From positions 1 to 64,000 of the forward strand of contig CAJTOK010000011.1 in assembly GCA_910577825.1 (NCBI GenBank): DNA of 64,000 bases. Direction: 5' to 3'. Under the pieces are notes generated by a model. That model did not search any database and was not told the DNA's origin. It worked only from the letters and a program-made list of their open reading frames with translations. Positions 7,289-16,034 of the stretch are shown in pieces. The position numbers were made by a program, and so were the translations under genes. The stretch comes from an uncultured Lachnospiraceae bacterium (GTDB lineage Bacteria; Bacillota; Clostridia; Lachnospirales; Lachnospiraceae). Position 1 is the stretch's first letter. Each line of letters starts with the position of its first letter.

Positions 7289-8290
7289 ATGAATATTATT
7301 ATTAAAAAAACATGGGCTGTGTTAGCCGCTGCTGCCCTGGCAGCCAGCAGTATTACATATAGTCCTGTACCTGCTAAAGCAGCAGATGAAGTTTCTCTTG
7401 TATATGAAGAGAATACGGCAACAGCGAATACAGAGGTATCATATAATTTTACAGTAAAAGATTCAGATACGGTTTATGTTGATTTATTAGTTCCGCAGGT
7501 GGTAAGCGGAATGATGTCATTTTACCAGAATGATGAATATGTCAGTGCAGCTACATTAACAGAGGATTCATGGAAATCCGCTGAGAGCATTGGAATTGCA
7601 GGATATATTTATTCTTTAAGCATGTCTGACCCTGTTGCCGCTAACTGGAAAGTAGTATTGAATTTTAATGCTGATACAGAATATGCCCTTTCTGTTTCAC
7701 AGGAGAAAGCATCAGCAGTCCTTAGCCAGAATTCAATTACATTAACAAAAGGTTTTTCAGAGAAACTTTCTGTTTCGGGCGCAGATGGTAATATTATATG
7801 GGCAAGCAGTAACAACAATATTGCAACAGTAGATTCTTCTGGCAAGGTTAAAGCTAAAAAAGCTGGTTCAGCTAAAATTACAGCTACTACAGCAGATGGA
7901 CAGGTTCTTACATGTGTAGTTTCAGTACAGAAGAATGAGTATAATGAAACAAGGAGATATGCTTCATCAGTTGAGGCGGGCAATTCACAGGTACAGGTTT
8001 ACAATATGTTTTATGACAGTAAGGGAAACCTTGTGCTTAAAGCAAGCATTTTAAATAACAGGGGCTACAGGGCTACAAAGATTAAGAAACTTACAATTAA
8101 GGTAAATGATGCTTCTGGCAAGGCTATAGGTACATTAAAAGTAAAGAATAAAAAGATATCATTAAATTCTGGCAGTTCAAAAGATATTAAATTTGTTATT
8201 AAGAAGTCTGATTTAAAGAATAAGAAAGCTGATTTGTGTACAGCAGAATATAAGCCTTCAGGAACAATTATTTACCAGGTTCCGCGTTAG
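7289..8290 (+). CDS. Secreted Ig-like (Big_2) domain protein
   Basis: A 333-residue exported protein. ATG 7289 follows GGAGG (7273-7277) at 11 bases. A signal peptide (KKTWAVLAAAALAASS, cleavage near AKA-A) is followed by an unrecognised N-terminal domain. A bacterial Ig-like group 2 domain comes next (SITLTKGFSEKLSVSG, WASSNNNIATVDSSGKV, AGSAKITATTADG). The C-terminal ~100 residues are Lys-rich and beta-strand-like. No sortase motif or transmembrane anchor is seen, so it is secreted or held by cell-wall contact. The gene is monocistronic, with its own promoter. Confidence 0.8.
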   Translation: MNIIIKKTWAVLAAAALAASSITYSPVPAKAADEVSLVYEENTATANTEVSYNFTVKDSDTVYVDLLVPQVVSGMMSFYQNDEYVSAATLTEDSWKSAESIGIAGYIYSLSMSDPVAANWKVVLNFNADTEYALSVSQEKASAVLSQNSITLTKGFSEKLSVSGADGNIIWASSNNNIATVDSSGKVKAKKAGSAKITATTADGQVLTCVVSVQKNEYNETRRYASSVEAGNSQVQVYNMFYDSKGNLVLKASILNNRGYRATKIKKLTIKVNDASGKAIGTLKVKNKKISLNSGSSKDIKFVIKKSDLKNKKADLCTAEYKPSGTIIYQVPR

Positions 8291-8433
8291 AAGGAATTTT
8301 ATTAAGACACAGCCAGACAGGCGTGTCCTGGACCTTATGTAAAGTGTTCCGGGCCACGTCTGTAGTTTTATGGCAGGGATTTGCCGTATAGGCAGCAGTT
8401 AAAAGGATATAATTAATAATGGAGGGATTTATA

Positions 8434-8880
8434 ATGGAAAAGATTGATTTAGTGCGCAGTGATATGATGGCAGCTATGAAGGCTAAGGACAAGGAGCGGA
8501 AAAATGTCCTTTCAAGCCTGCTTACAGAGCTTAAGAATTTTAAGATAAATAAAATGGCTGAGCTTACAAAGGAAGATGAAGACCATGTTGTTTTAAAGCT
8601 TATTAAGCAGTCAAAGGAAACTCTTGAGATGACGCCGGCAGACAGGCAGGACATCATTGATGAGTGCAATTATACAATAAAAGTGCTTGAAGAATATGCC
8701 CCAAAAATGATGGATAAGGATGAGATAAAAGAAGTTATAAATTCTGTGCTGGCAGAACTTTCTATTGGAAAGCCATCAGTTTCTGACAAGGGAAATATTA
8801 TGAAGGTGCTTATGCCAAGGGTTAAGGGGAAGGCGGATGGCAGGCTTGTAAATGAAGTGCTTGGAAGCATGATGGAATAG
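8434..8880 (+). CDS. yqeY: GatB/YqeY domain protein
   Basis: 148 residues, the full usual YqeY length. ATG 8434 follows GGAGGG (8421-8426); the ATG at 8419 is too close to be the start. The domain resembles the tRNA-binding tail domain of GatB (DMMAAMKAKDKERKNVLSSLL at the start, GRLVNEVL at the end). The function of stand-alone YqeY is unsettled; a role in tRNA-dependent amidation or tRNA binding is assumed from the fold. Confidence 0.9.
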   Translation: MEKIDLVRSDMMAAMKAKDKERKNVLSSLLTELKNFKINKMAELTKEDEDHVVLKLIKQSKETLEMTPADRQDIIDECNYTIKVLEEYAPKMMDKDEIKEVINSVLAELSIGKPSVSDKGNIMKVLMPRVKGKADGRLVNEVLGSMME

Positions 8881-8921
8881 TGCCAGTTATAATAAGTTAA
8901 ATGGAGGCAATTTTATAATAT

Positions 8922-9878
8922 ATGGAATCTAATACTGTATGGCTTGTTATACCATGTTATAATGAACAGGAAGTTCTTCCTGAAACTTCGGGGCAGCTTA
9001 AAAAAATTATGTATGGCCTTATAGAAGAGGGGAAGATAAGCATTAAAAGCCGGATTGCTTTTGTAAATGACGGCTCTAAGGATATGACATGGAATATAAT
9101 ATCGCAGCTCCATGAAGAAGATGCAATATTTACAGGAATAAACCTTGCACATAACAGGGGACACCAGAATGCGCTGCTTGCGGGGCTTATGACTGCAAAA
9201 GATTATGCGGACGCAGCAATTTCGCTTGATGCTGATTTGCAGGATGATGTGGACGCAATCGGGCAGTTTATTGATAAATTCCTTGAAGGAAAGGATATTG
9301 TTTATGGTGTGCGCTCGACAAGGGCGACGGATACTGTATTTAAGCGTGGTACAGCCCACGCATTTTATAAGGTAATGAAGTTTATGGGGGCTGATACAAT
9401 AGAGGACCATGCTGATTACAGGCTTATGAGCAAAAGGGCCCTGGAAGGGCTTTCGCAGTTTAAGGAAGTGAACCTTTTCTTAAGGGGTATAGTCCCTATG
9501 ATTGGATATGAAACAGATGTTGTATATTATGAGCGCCATGAGCGTTTTGCAGGGGAATCAAAATACCCGCTTAAAAAGATGGTATCATTTGCGGTTGACG
9601 GCATTACATCATGCAGTGTAAAACCTATAAGGATGATTACAACACTGGGGATGCTGGTTTTTTCAGCCAGTATATTTATGCTGGTTTATTTCCTTGTTGT
9701 CTGGACAATGGGAAAAGTAGTTGCAGGATGGACAAGCATTGTTATATCCCTGTGGGGGATAGGCGGGCTTATACTCCTGTCACTTGGAATTATTGGTGAG
9801 TATGTAGGCAAAATATATATGGAAGTAAAAGAACGTCCAAGGTTTATAATAGAAAAGCTGCTTTATAAAAAAGAATAA
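8922..9878 (+). CDS. Family 2 glycosyltransferase, GtrB/ArnC/DPM1-like
   Basis: 318 residues. An N-terminal GT-A domain carries VIPCYNEQEVLPE, VNDGSKDMTW and the metal-binding DADLQD. Two C-terminal membrane helices follow (about residues 235-260 and 270-295, ending SLGIIGEYVGKIYMEV), then the common RPRFIIE tail. This architecture belongs to undecaprenyl-phosphate glycosyltransferases that load a sugar on the lipid carrier for cell-surface glycosylation. The sugar and acceptor cannot be read from sequence. Start ATG 8922 lies behind GGAGG at about 8902. The gene is followed by a strong shared terminator. Confidence 0.88.
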   Translation: MESNTVWLVIPCYNEQEVLPETSGQLKKIMYGLIEEGKISIKSRIAFVNDGSKDMTWNIISQLHEEDAIFTGINLAHNRGHQNALLAGLMTAKDYADAAISLDADLQDDVDAIGQFIDKFLEGKDIVYGVRSTRATDTVFKRGTAHAFYKVMKFMGADTIEDHADYRLMSKRALEGLSQFKEVNLFLRGIVPMIGYETDVVYYERHERFAGESKYPLKKMVSFAVDGITSCSVKPIRMITTLGMLVFSASIFMLVYFLVVWTMGKVVAGWTSIVISLWGIGGLILLSLGIIGEYVGKIYMEVKERPRFIIEKLLYKKE

Positions 9879-9892
9879 GTTTTATGCCCAAA

Positions 9893-9945
9893 AAATGCGC
9901 AGGTTTTATATATCTTTTAAGGGAAATATGGAAACCTGCGCATTT
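9893..9945. terminator. Bidirectional terminator between converging genes
   Basis: Two perfect 14-base arms, AAATGCGCAGGTTT (9893-9906) and AAACCTGCGCATTT (9932-9945), lie between the glycosyltransferase and the opposing ABC-F gene. T-rich runs on both strands suggest it serves both. Confidence 0.75.
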
Positions 9946-9982
9946 GTAAACAGTGGCAGGCAGCGCTGGTGCTGCTGGCAGA

Positions 9983-11614
9983 TTAATCACTTTCTTCTGT
10001 CTGTACTGATAGAATCTGCCTTTTACGTGCCATTTCATCACTATCAAGATATTCATCATATGTTGTAATCTTGTCAATAAGCCCGCCTGGTGTTATTTCC
10101 ATAATCCTGTTTGCTATTGTCTGTATAAACTGGTGGTCCTGTGATGTAAAAAGTATAACACCTGGGAATTTAATAAGCCCGTTGTTAAGTGAAGTTATGG
10201 ACTCCATGTCAAGGTGTGCTGTAGGCTCATCTATAATTAATACATTAGAACCAAGTATCATCATTTTGGAAAGCATTACGCGCACACGTTCACCACCGGA
10301 AAGCACGTTTACTTTTTTAATGCCGTCTTCACCAGGGAAAAGCATACGCCCGAGGAAGCCACGTACATATGTGGGGTCTTTTTCAGGGGAGAAAGGCATA
10401 AGCCAGTCTACAATGGTTTCATCACTGTTAAAAAGCTCTGTATTGTCTTTTGGGAAATATGAAAAGCTTGTTGTTACGCCCCATTTAAAAGAGCCACTGT
10501 CGGGTTCTGTTTCTCCTGCAAGTATTTTGAAAAGTGTAGTATTTGCAATGGTATCACTTCCTACAAATGCCACTTTGTCCTCACGGCCTATAATAAATGA
10601 AATATCATCAAGCACTTTTACGCCGTCAATTGTTTTGGAAATATGCTCCACTGTAAGGACTTCATTTCCTATTTCACGGTCAGGCCTGAAGTCAATGTAT
10701 GGGTACTTGCGGCTTGAAGGCTTCATTTCGTCAAGCTGTATTTTTTCAAGTGCATGTTTACGTGAAGTAGCCTGTTTTGATTTGGAAGCATTAGCGCTGA
10801 AACGCTGGATAAATGACTGGAGTTCTTTAATTTTCTCCTCTTTCTTTTTATTGGCTTCTTTCATCTGCTTAATCATAAGCTGGCTTGATTCATACCAGAA
10901 ATCATAATTGCCTGTATAAAGCTGTATCTTTGCATAGTCAATATCAGCAATATGTGTACATACTTTGTTTAAAAAATAACGGTCATGTGACACAACAATG
11001 ACTGTATTATCAAAGTTAATGAGAAATTCTTCAAGCCAGCGTATAGCTTCAAGGTCAAGGTGGTTAGTAGGCTCATCAAGCAGCAGTATGTCAGGATTGC
11101 CAAAAAGTGCCTGTGCAAGCAGGACTTTGATTTTTTCACTGGCAGGGAGTCCATTCATTTTCTTGTTGTGGAGTCCTGCAGGTATTCCAAGCCCGTTTAA
11201 CAGGGTGGCAGCATCTGATTCTGCTTCCCAGCCGTCCATTGTGGCAAATTCCGCTTCAAGTTCACTTGCCTTAATGCCATCTTCTTCAGTAAAATCCTCT
11301 TTGGCATATATTTCTTCTTTTTCCTTCATAATGGCATAAAGCCGTTCATTGCCCATAATAACAGTATCAAGCACAATGCAGTTGTCATACTGGAAATGGT
11401 CCTGCTTTAAAAAAGAAAGCCTTTGTCCTGGTGTAATTATGATTTCACCCTGTGTTGGTTCAATTTCACCTGACAGTATTTTTAAAAATGTAGACTTTCC
11501 TGCACCATTTGCGCCAATAAGCCCATAGCAGTTTCCTTCTGTAAATTTAATGTTAACATCTTCAAATAACGCCTTTTTGCCAAGGCGTAATGTGACATTA
11601 GCTGACTGTATCAT
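9983..11614 (-). CDS. ABC-F family ATPase (YbiT-like)
   Basis: 543 residues with two ATP-binding cassettes and no membrane domain, typical of ABC-F translation factors that act at the ribosomal E site. First cassette: Walker A GANGAGKST, Walker B ILLLDEPTNHLD. Second: VAFVGSDTIANTTLF, a degenerate Walker A lacking the usual GKS/T lysine; signature NVLSGGERVRVMLSK; and VLIIDEPTAHLD. The linker (KKKEEKIKELQSFIQRF) is charged and helical, as in this family. This pattern, including the odd second P-loop, is common in the YbiT-like subgroup. Transcribed opposite to its neighbours. Confidence 0.88.
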   Translation of the reverse strand: MIQSANVTLRLGKKALFEDVNIKFTEGNCYGLIGANGAGKSTFLKILSGEIEPTQGEIIITPGQRLSFLKQDHFQYDNCIVLDTVIMGNERLYAIMKEKEEIYAKEDFTEEDGIKASELEAEFATMDGWEAESDAATLLNGLGIPAGLHNKKMNGLPASEKIKVLLAQALFGNPDILLLDEPTNHLDLEAIRWLEEFLINFDNTVIVVSHDRYFLNKVCTHIADIDYAKIQLYTGNYDFWYESSQLMIKQMKEANKKKEEKIKELQSFIQRFSANASKSKQATSRKHALEKIQLDEMKPSSRKYPYIDFRPDREIGNEVLTVEHISKTIDGVKVLDDISFIIGREDKVAFVGSDTIANTTLFKILAGETEPDSGSFKWGVTTSFSYFPKDNTELFNSDETIVDWLMPFSPEKDPTYVRGFLGRMLFPGEDGIKKVNVLSGGERVRVMLSKMMILGSNVLIIDEPTAHLDMESITSLNNGLIKFPGVILFTSQDHQFIQTIANRIMEITPGGLIDKITTYDEYLDSDEMARKRQILSVQTEESD

Positions 11615-11955
11615 ATCATATAATTCCTTTCTATATTACATATTAGTGCTAACCTTTACTATTTTACAGTAAAATGGCGATTTTGCAAGGTTTTTTGAAT
11701 ATAATCTTAATATTTTATGATTTTGGGCTGCTTACGTTTTGCATGAATGGGAAAAATGTAGTAGTATGTTAATATATAATAAAATAGTAATTGTTTTATC
11801 CCGTGGTCTTGCGGGTAAAATATACATATGATATACTGGAAGTAAATAATTACATTTTTATATGTCTTCATAAATTTGGGAGGCTGGTATTTTGAAAACG
11901 TGTAATTACTGAACTGGCTAATCTGTAAGCAAAATTTAAATTCTAAGGAGAGCGG
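11615..11955 (+). promoter_or_regulatory. Divergent intergenic region with GH13 gene promoter
   Basis: 341 bases without a gene between the divergent ABC-F and GH13-like genes. It holds a good promoter: TTGCGG (11809-11814), 17 bases, TATACT (11832-11837). An imperfect inverted repeat TTTTATCCCG...CGGGTAAAA (about 11794-11820) overlaps the -35 region and could be an operator. The ~118-base leader before ATG 11956 shows no recognised riboswitch. Confidence 0.5.
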
Positions 11956-13953
11956 ATGGAAAAAGGGAATAATCTTTTTAAGATAAAACCAGGTGATACA
12001 TTGTCTTTTGGTGTAATAAAGACAGCCACAGGCGTGCAGTTCTCTGTATACCTTCCATGTGAAAAAGACTGTAAGCTGAAATTTTACTATATTGGAAGAA
12101 GAGAACCTGCCTGTGTGATATCCCTTACAGATGAGTATAAAAGAGGCGGGGTATACTTTGTGGTAATTACTGGCATAAATGGCGGTGGTAAAGACGGACG
12201 CAGCATTATGCAGGTATTGTCACAGGATTTTGAATACATGTATGAAGCAGACGGAAGGGAATTTATAGACCCTTATGCACAGGTCCTGCATGGCAAATCT
12301 TCATGGGGAAAGACTGTTAATAACAATAAGCAGAAACTTGTCCGGGGAGGAATATGCCCTGGGGATTTTGACTGGGAGGATGACTGCCAGATTGGCAGGA
12401 AGTTTAATGAGGTCATACTGTACCAGCTCCATGTAAGAGGTTATACAAAACACCAGTCTTCCGGCGTAAAGCATAAAGGCACATATAAGGGGCTTGTTGA
12501 AAAGCTGCCATATATGAAAGAGCTTGGCATTAATGCGGTGCTTCTGCTGCCATGCTATGAATTTGACGAGGTACAGGAGGAATACAGGGTTTATAATGGA
12601 AAGCCTGTAAGCCCTGGCATGGAGGAGAAGGCTGTAAAAAGCACTGGCATGGGCACTTCTAAACATATAAAGCTTAATTACTGGGGATATGGGGCAGAAA
12701 ATACATATTATTTTTCGCCTAAGACTGCATATGCAGCTGATAAAAGAAACCCTGTTAATGAATTTAAAAGTTTTGTCAAAAGCTTCCATAAAGAAGGCAT
12801 AGAAGTGCTTATGGATATATATTTCATGCCGGGTACTAACTTATACCTTATGACTGACTGTTTAAGGAACTGGGTGCTGGACTACCATATTGACGGCTTC
12901 CGTATCAATAATGAAGTCATGCCGTCTGTTGCGCTTGTTTCAGACCCTGTGCTTTCAGGGGTAAAGATACTTGCCTCATACTGGGACAGTGCGCTTTTGC
13001 AGAACACTGGCATAAAATATACTGGAAAATTCCTGGCAGAATATAATGAAGGATTTATGAATGATGCAAGAAGGTTTTTAAAAAGTGACGAAGGCATGAC
13101 AGGAAGTTTTATGGAACGTTTTAAGCGCAATATGCCATACTGCATTGTTATTAATTTTATTACACATGTAAACGGTTTTACACTTATGGACCTTGTATCT
13201 TATGATATAAAGCATAATGAATCCAATGGTGAGAAAAACCAGGATGGTACAGATTATAATTACAGCTGGAACTGCGGGGCAGAAGGCAGGTCAAGAAAGC
13301 AGGCGGTTCTTGAAATGCGCATGAGGCAGATAAGGAATGCTTTCATTATGCTTTTATGCAGCCAGGGCACGCCTATGATTCTTGCAGGTGATGAATTTGG
13401 CAATACCCAGCTTGGCAATAACAACCCATACTGCCATGACAACCTTGTTACATGGCTGGACTGGAAGCATAACAAACGTGGGGAGGATATACTTGTATAT
13501 GTGAAGAAGCTTATAGCGTTCAGAAAAGAACATCCTGTATTATGGCAGGAAAACGGTCTTCCTTTGTCAGACAGCAAAGGTTACGGGCTTCCTGGAATTT
13601 CAGTGCACGGGACACAGGCATGGAGGGCGGATTATTCTAATTATAACAGGATGCTGGGGATTTTGTTAAATGGTGATTATGCAGCAGATACAGAAGGCGG
13701 GACAGATGATATAATTTATTTTATATTTAATATGTACTGGGAATCAAAGACATTTGACCTTCCTTCCCTTCCCAATGGAAGAAAATGGTATGTAGCCATA
13801 ACAACATATGATGATATGTTTTATGAAATACCTGTTAAGAAAAACAGCTGGAAGAAACGTAAAAGACAGGCTAAAATTAAAAAAGACGGAATGGAACTGC
13901 AGAGAAAAACAGTAGTGCCGCCAAGGTCAGTAGTTGTCTTTATAGGACGGTAA
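11956..13953 (+). CDS. Glycogen-debranching/isoamylase-like GH13 homologue, probably catalytically dead
   Basis: 665 residues with the GlgX/isoamylase layout: N-terminal CBM48-like domain (~1-110), GH13 barrel (~150-570), C-terminal beta domain. ILYQLHVRGYTKHQSSG and GTPMILAGDEFGNTQLGNNNPYCHDN are strongly isoamylase-like. All three catalytic acids are substituted. The nucleophile site GFRFD reads GFRIN (Asn318). The acid/base site AEPWD reads ASYWD (Ser341). The transition-state Asp in HDGFTL is Asn406 (HVNGFTL). Region I has also lost its N-H pair and is followed by a deletion. The frame is otherwise intact with AAGGAG before the ATG, so it is maintained. A role in glucan binding or regulation is inference; a genuine debranching activity is unlikely. 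Confidence 0.8.
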   Translation: MEKGNNLFKIKPGDTLSFGVIKTATGVQFSVYLPCEKDCKLKFYYIGRREPACVISLTDEYKRGGVYFVVITGINGGGKDGRSIMQVLSQDFEYMYEADGREFIDPYAQVLHGKSSWGKTVNNNKQKLVRGGICPGDFDWEDDCQIGRKFNEVILYQLHVRGYTKHQSSGVKHKGTYKGLVEKLPYMKELGINAVLLLPCYEFDEVQEEYRVYNGKPVSPGMEEKAVKSTGMGTSKHIKLNYWGYGAENTYYFSPKTAYAADKRNPVNEFKSFVKSFHKEGIEVLMDIYFMPGTNLYLMTDCLRNWVLDYHIDGFRINNEVMPSVALVSDPVLSGVKILASYWDSALLQNTGIKYTGKFLAEYNEGFMNDARRFLKSDEGMTGSFMERFKRNMPYCIVINFITHVNGFTLMDLVSYDIKHNESNGEKNQDGTDYNYSWNCGAEGRSRKQAVLEMRMRQIRNAFIMLLCSQGTPMILAGDEFGNTQLGNNNPYCHDNLVTWLDWKHNKRGEDILVYVKKLIAFRKEHPVLWQENGLPLSDSKGYGLPGISVHGTQAWRADYSNYNRMLGILLNGDYAADTEGGTDDIIYFIFNMYWESKTFDLPSLPNGRKWYVAITTYDDMFYEIPVKKNSWKKRKRQAKIKKDGMELQRKTVVPPRSVVVFIGR

Positions 13954-14137
13954 AGGGAGCGGTTTTAAGTTTATGGGCAGGCAGTTTCCAGTGTTCCAAA
14001 GAAAACATTATTCCACAGGAGATATTATCACCACCGCATGTGCCATTGCAGCGGAACATGCCTCCTGCCGGAATAAGTTTTCTCCAGGAACATGGCAACT
14101 GCTTACCTTACCAGCCTGTTACTTAATGCCTTGTATT

Positions 14138-14344
14138 TTAGAGATTATGGTTCTTTACAATCTCTTTGTACAAATCAATGTCACAGACCTTAGACTGGTC
14201 ATAGTGTGTACATGTCTGGCATGTTACACTATCCCCTTTGGTAGAGTTTGATGCAGAACCACACCTGCATCCGTCCTTGCTGCATGAGCAGTAACGTGTA
14301 CATCTTTCAGCAACTTCTTTCATTGTTTTAGCATCTTTTTTCAT
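14138..14344 (-). CDS. Cys-rich small protein (68 aa)
   Basis: A 68-residue minus-strand frame with AGGAGAG just upstream of its ATG (14344). It has eight cysteines in pairs (CTRYCSCSKDGCRC, then CQTCTHYDQSKVC), suggesting a metal-binding knuckle. The C-terminus DIDLYKEIVKNHN is helical. It is a conserved-looking Clostridia hypothetical; I do not know a function. The overlapping plus-strand frame (13973-14251) lacks comparable features and is rejected. Confidence 0.65.
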   Translation of the reverse strand: MKKDAKTMKEVAERCTRYCSCSKDGCRCGSASNSTKGDSVTCQTCTHYDQSKVCDIDLYKEIVKNHNL

Positions 14345-14523
14345 GGCTCTCCTCTTTTCTGTGCTGCTTTTTTAGTTACAGGTTTTATGCCAGGCAGCAC
14401 ACAGGCATAAATTTCTGGTGCTACAGAACCCAATTTATATTAAAGACAAACGCATTATCTGTTACTGTTAATTGTAACAGGGCAATCTGTCGTGCTATTA
14501 TTATTTACAGAAAGGTTTTTTTT

Positions 14524-15054
14524 ATGAATTTAATTAAGATAAGTGATATCAGGACTGCCATGTCACTGCTTCTGCTAAAAGATGCTTTTGATGCCTTTTT
14601 ACTAGAGGAAGCAGAGGTTCTCACATATGCAAAGCTTCTAATAAATGGCAGAAGAAACAAAAACTGGTATGCTGGTGAAACAGACAGTGACATTACAGAC
14701 AGAAGCATTATTAACAGTGAAACAGGCGGTTTTACAGAACTTGTAAGGTGGAAGGAAGTTAAGGGGATTTTTTTTGAATACATTAAAGGCAGGAAAACGC
14801 CTTACCGGTTAAAGGTTTCTTTAAAGGCAGATAACAGTACCGCAGGCATTTTTTTAAAGGACAGCGGTTTTTACGGGCTTTATATGCAGGAAAAACCAGA
14901 ACTCCATTTACAGCTAAGGTATGAAAATGGTACATTATGTGTTTTAACAGGGGTATATAATAGTAATTTTACACTTGACAAGTCACTGGAAAACGCATGG
15001 GGTGAATCTGTTGCCAGGTGGCTGCGCCAGAATAATGTTACATTGGAAGTATGA
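14524..15054 (+). CDS. DUF5721 family protein
   Basis: 176 residues matching the Lachnospiraceae DUF5721 family as I recall it: an N-terminal LIKISDIRTAMSLLLLKDAFDAFLLEEAEVLTYA-type region with the TYxxxxINGRxNKxWY block, and a C-terminal KSLENAWGESVARWLRQN helix. No catalytic motif, signal peptide or membrane segment is visible. Function unknown. AGAAAGG precedes the ATG. It stands alone between the Cys-rich gene (opposite strand) and the retropepsin pair. Confidence 0.7.
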   Translation: MNLIKISDIRTAMSLLLLKDAFDAFLLEEAEVLTYAKLLINGRRNKNWYAGETDSDITDRSIINSETGGFTELVRWKEVKGIFFEYIKGRKTPYRLKVSLKADNSTAGIFLKDSGFYGLYMQEKPELHLQLRYENGTLCVLTGVYNSNFTLDKSLENAWGESVARWLRQNNVTLEV

Positions 15055-15102
15055 ACACTGTTGGACAGAATCACATAAAAATACAGAATGGAGACAGAGG
15101 AT

Positions 15103-15384
15103 ATGAATAAAGAATTAGAATTGGGAAAAAGGTATAATTGGGAAGAGATAGTAGAAGCATATCCAGGCATGTGGGTAAGAATGTCAGACTGCAATTTAAC
15201 AATAGGTTCTGATATAATAGACGGTATTTTGTTAGGAATATATACTGACAGAGATGTAGCACCTGTACAGATTAAAATGTGGCATGAAAAATCAAAGGAT
15301 GAATTACAAAGAACAACTTATGATATGAACATAGGAGTAATTGAATGCCTGAATGCAGAAATGGAGGTAAAAGATGAACCTTAA
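15103..15384 (+). CDS. Unknown 93-aa protein paired with a retropepsin-like gene
   Basis: Soluble acidic protein. ATG 15103 follows GGAG (15090-15093) at good spacing; the ATG at 15088 has no ribosome site. YNWEEIVEAYPGMWVRMSDC and a DGILLGIYTDRDVAPVQIKMW segment suggest a small alpha/beta fold. No known domain is recognised. It overlaps the next gene by 11 bases, so the two are translationally coupled and probably work together. Confidence 0.65.
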   Translation: MNKELELGKRYNWEEIVEAYPGMWVRMSDCNLTIGSDIIDGILLGIYTDRDVAPVQIKMWHEKSKDELQRTTYDMNIGVIECLNAEMEVKDEP

Positions 15385-15922
15385 GTTCAATATTTTACAA
15401 AGAACGCACAGACCTGTTGTAAAATATGAAAATATGCTTTTATTATTTGATACTGGCGCATCAACTCCTGTGTGGTGCCAGGGGATTGATACTTTTAAAG
15501 ACAGATTTTCAAAATCAGGAAAGATGGATTATAAGTTTTTGTTAACAGGTTTTGGAAGAAGTGAAGCAGAACTGGTTAATTTTTTAAAAAAACCATATAA
15601 TGCTGAAATAAATAATTATTTTGCAGATGTATATTCTGTCCCGTCATTTTCTTTAAAAACAGCGGAAGGGTGTATTACATGGAAAAATTTAAATATAGCT
15701 GTTACAAACCGTGAATTTTCAGGTGTACATATAATTTTACCATATACAATGTTTGGCGGGATGGAGATTAGTTTTAACCAGGAAAGGGCTTTTCCACAAA
15801 TTAGAATTGAAAGTCCTTCAGATACTAAATATACATTTATTAAATTAAATAATAATTTCAATGAAAAAATATTACAATATATTTATTCACAGAATGAGGA
15901 AGTTCTTTATAAAATCCCGTAG
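15374..15922 (+). CDS. Retropepsin-like aspartic protease domain protein
   Basis: 182 residues. LLLFDTGASTPVW (catalytic Asp26) is the active-site loop of retropepsin-type aspartic proteases. The later hydrophobic stretch FSGVHIILPYTMFGGMEISF resembles the psi-loop region that follows it in the fold. A single aspartate motif means it would work as a homodimer. There is no signal peptide or membrane segment, so it is cytosolic. GGAGG lies seven bases before the ATG, inside the upstream gene. Bacterial members are poorly characterised. A non-proteolytic role for the fold cannot be excluded. Confidence 0.7.
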   Translation: MNLKFNILQRTHRPVVKYENMLLLFDTGASTPVWCQGIDTFKDRFSKSGKMDYKFLLTGFGRSEAELVNFLKKPYNAEINNYFADVYSVPSFSLKTAEGCITWKNLNIAVTNREFSGVHIILPYTMFGGMEISFNQERAFPQIRIESPSDTKYTFIKLNNNFNEKILQYIYSQNEEVLYKIP

Positions 15923-16034
15923 TTAGTATAAACCAGGTATCTGTTATACGGAAAATTGTGCAGATATTGTATAAAAATGTTAAAATAATATAAACTGGCT
16001 GTTTTATATTATTTTTTTGTGTTAAAATTTTAGA

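Noticed and set aside
10071..10907. 278-residue plus-strand frame
   Set aside because: Entirely antisense to the ABC-F ATPase; Ser-rich shadow translation.
13973..14251. Plus-strand frame of 92 residues after the GH13 gene
   Set aside because: It overlaps the Cys-rich minus-strand gene, which has a good ribosome site and paired cysteines; the plus frame shows no domain or consistent composition.
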